Source: Armatimonadota bacterium (GTDB lineage: Bacteria; Sysuimicrobiota; Sysuimicrobiia; Sysuimicrobiales; JACQTN01). Taken from it: DNA of 7,256 nucleotides. Location of the stretch: NCBI GenBank assembly GCA_016210785.1, contig JACQTN010000351.1:1-7256 (forward strand), read 5' to 3'. The notes below the pieces were generated by a model, which worked only from the letters and a program-made list of their open reading frames with translations, did not search any database and was not told where the DNA came from. Below are positions 6,749-7,256 of this stretch, in pieces. A program made the position numbers and the translations under genes. Position 1 is the stretch's first letter. Every line of letters starts with the position of its first letter.

Positions 6749-7256
6749 GGGGTGCCGGCGGCACGGACATGATGCCGGTTGCCGTCCTGGGCTGCGGGAA
6801 CGTGGGAAGCCGGCACCTGCAGGGGCTGTTGAAGCTGGACCTCCCGATGGAGATCCACGTCTACGACCCCTCTCCGGCGTCGCTGGCGCGGGCGGAGGCC
6901 CGGGCGAGCGACGTGCCCTACACTCGCAAAGAGATCCGGTGGTACTCCCGCGCCGACTCGCTGGCGCGGAGGTTTCACGCCGCGATCATCGCCTCCATTT
7001 CCGCCGGGCGCGTTCCCCTGGTGGAGCTGGCCGCGAGAAGCGGCTGCCGGTACCTGCTCATGGAGAAACTCGTCTGCCAGAGCATGGGTGAATACCGGGA
7101 GATCGAGAGGCTGTGCGATGAAGCCGGCATCACGGCCTGGGTGAACTTCAACTGCCGGTATTTTCGGGGCTATGAGCGCGTCACGGGAGAGTTGCCGGCG
7201 GCCGGGACGATCTGCCGGCTCGCGGCGTTCGGAGGCAATCACGGGCTGGCCTGCAA
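6745..7256 (+). CDS. Second Gfo/Idh/MocA family oxidoreductase (3' partial)
   Basis: The frame is open to the window end, giving 170 residues, about the N-terminal half of a family protein. The first ATG overlaps the upstream stop as ATGA. ATG 6769 and ATG 6772 are in-frame alternatives closer to the Rossmann strand, and no strong Shine-Dalgarno site decides between them. The fold opens with P-V-A-V-L-G-C-G-N-V-G (G16-C-G-N-V-G21), the dinucleotide-binding loop. The strand-end I-H-V-Y-D-P-S puts an acidic residue where NAD specificity is often set. A-A-I-I-A-S-I-S precedes the active-site segment. That segment reads M-E-K-L-V-C-Q-S (106-113): Lys108 is kept, but the usual Pro of E-K-P is Leu. 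W-V-N-F-N-C-R-Y-F follows (133-141), the usual V-N-x-x-x-R pattern. It differs clearly from the oxidoreductase at 1509, so it is not a recent duplicate. The substrate is unknown, and coupling to the heparinase-like gene suggests a shared glycan or sugar. Confidence 0.85.
   Translation, partial: MRGAGGTDMMPVAVLGCGNVGSRHLQGLLKLDLPMEIHVYDPSPASLARAEARASDVPYTRKEIRWYSRADSLARRFHAAIIASISAGRVPLVELAARSGCRYLLMEKLVCQSMGEYREIERLCDEAGITAWVNFNCRYFRGYERVTGELPAAGTICRLAAFGGNHGLAC

Noticed and set aside
1..7256. CRISPR arrays, tRNA/rRNA, insertion sequences, attachment sites
   Set aside because: No spaced direct repeats, RNA-gene landmarks, transposase motifs or terminal inverted repeats were seen. Coding genes account for almost every base.

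Overview
The window is a stretch of visibly GC-rich bacterial chromosome, with G or C at most third codon positions. Four of the six visible gene starts are GTG. It carries seven protein genes, all on the + strand, packed end to end: 8 nt, a 4-nt overlap, 14 nt, 27 nt, 51 nt and another 4-nt overlap. This is the layout of a single operon. There are no RNA genes, insertion sequences, CRISPR arrays or recognisable internal promoters or terminators, and no gene-free stretch over 51 nt. The taxon cannot be fixed from this sequence. It fits a GC-rich soil or subsurface lineage, and that is inference only.

Layout: (1) 2-427, the C-terminal end of a Wzt-like ABC exporter ATPase, namely its glycan-recognition domain. 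(2) 436-1512, a family-2 (GT-A) glycosyltransferase. (3) 1509-2558, a complete Gfo/Idh/MocA NAD(P)-dependent sugar oxidoreductase. (4) 2573-3904, a multi-spanning Wzx-type polysaccharide flippase. (5) 3932-4957, a membrane-anchored polyprenyl-phosphate sugar transferase of the GtrB/DPM1/ArnC kind. (6) 5009-6748, a heparinase II/III-like protein (alpha/alpha-toroid plus beta-sandwich) with no export signal. (7) 6745-7256, the N-terminal part of a second Gfo/Idh/MocA oxidoreductase, cut by the window edge.

Together this is part of a surface-polysaccharide (O-antigen, capsule or exopolysaccharide) locus. The oxidoreductases would alter a sugar or sugar nucleotide, the glycosyltransferases would build the chain or charge a lipid-phosphate sugar donor, and the flippase and/or ABC exporter would move the product across the inner membrane. 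The points worth a second look are: two alternative export systems side by side; the cytoplasmic-looking heparinase-like protein between sugar-modifying genes; the EKP-to-EKL change in the second oxidoreductase; and two strong inverted repeats, one in the 51-nt gap before gene 6 and one inside the flippase gene. I did not find a clearly unprecedented system. The most unusual element is the heparinase-like/oxidoreductase pair.
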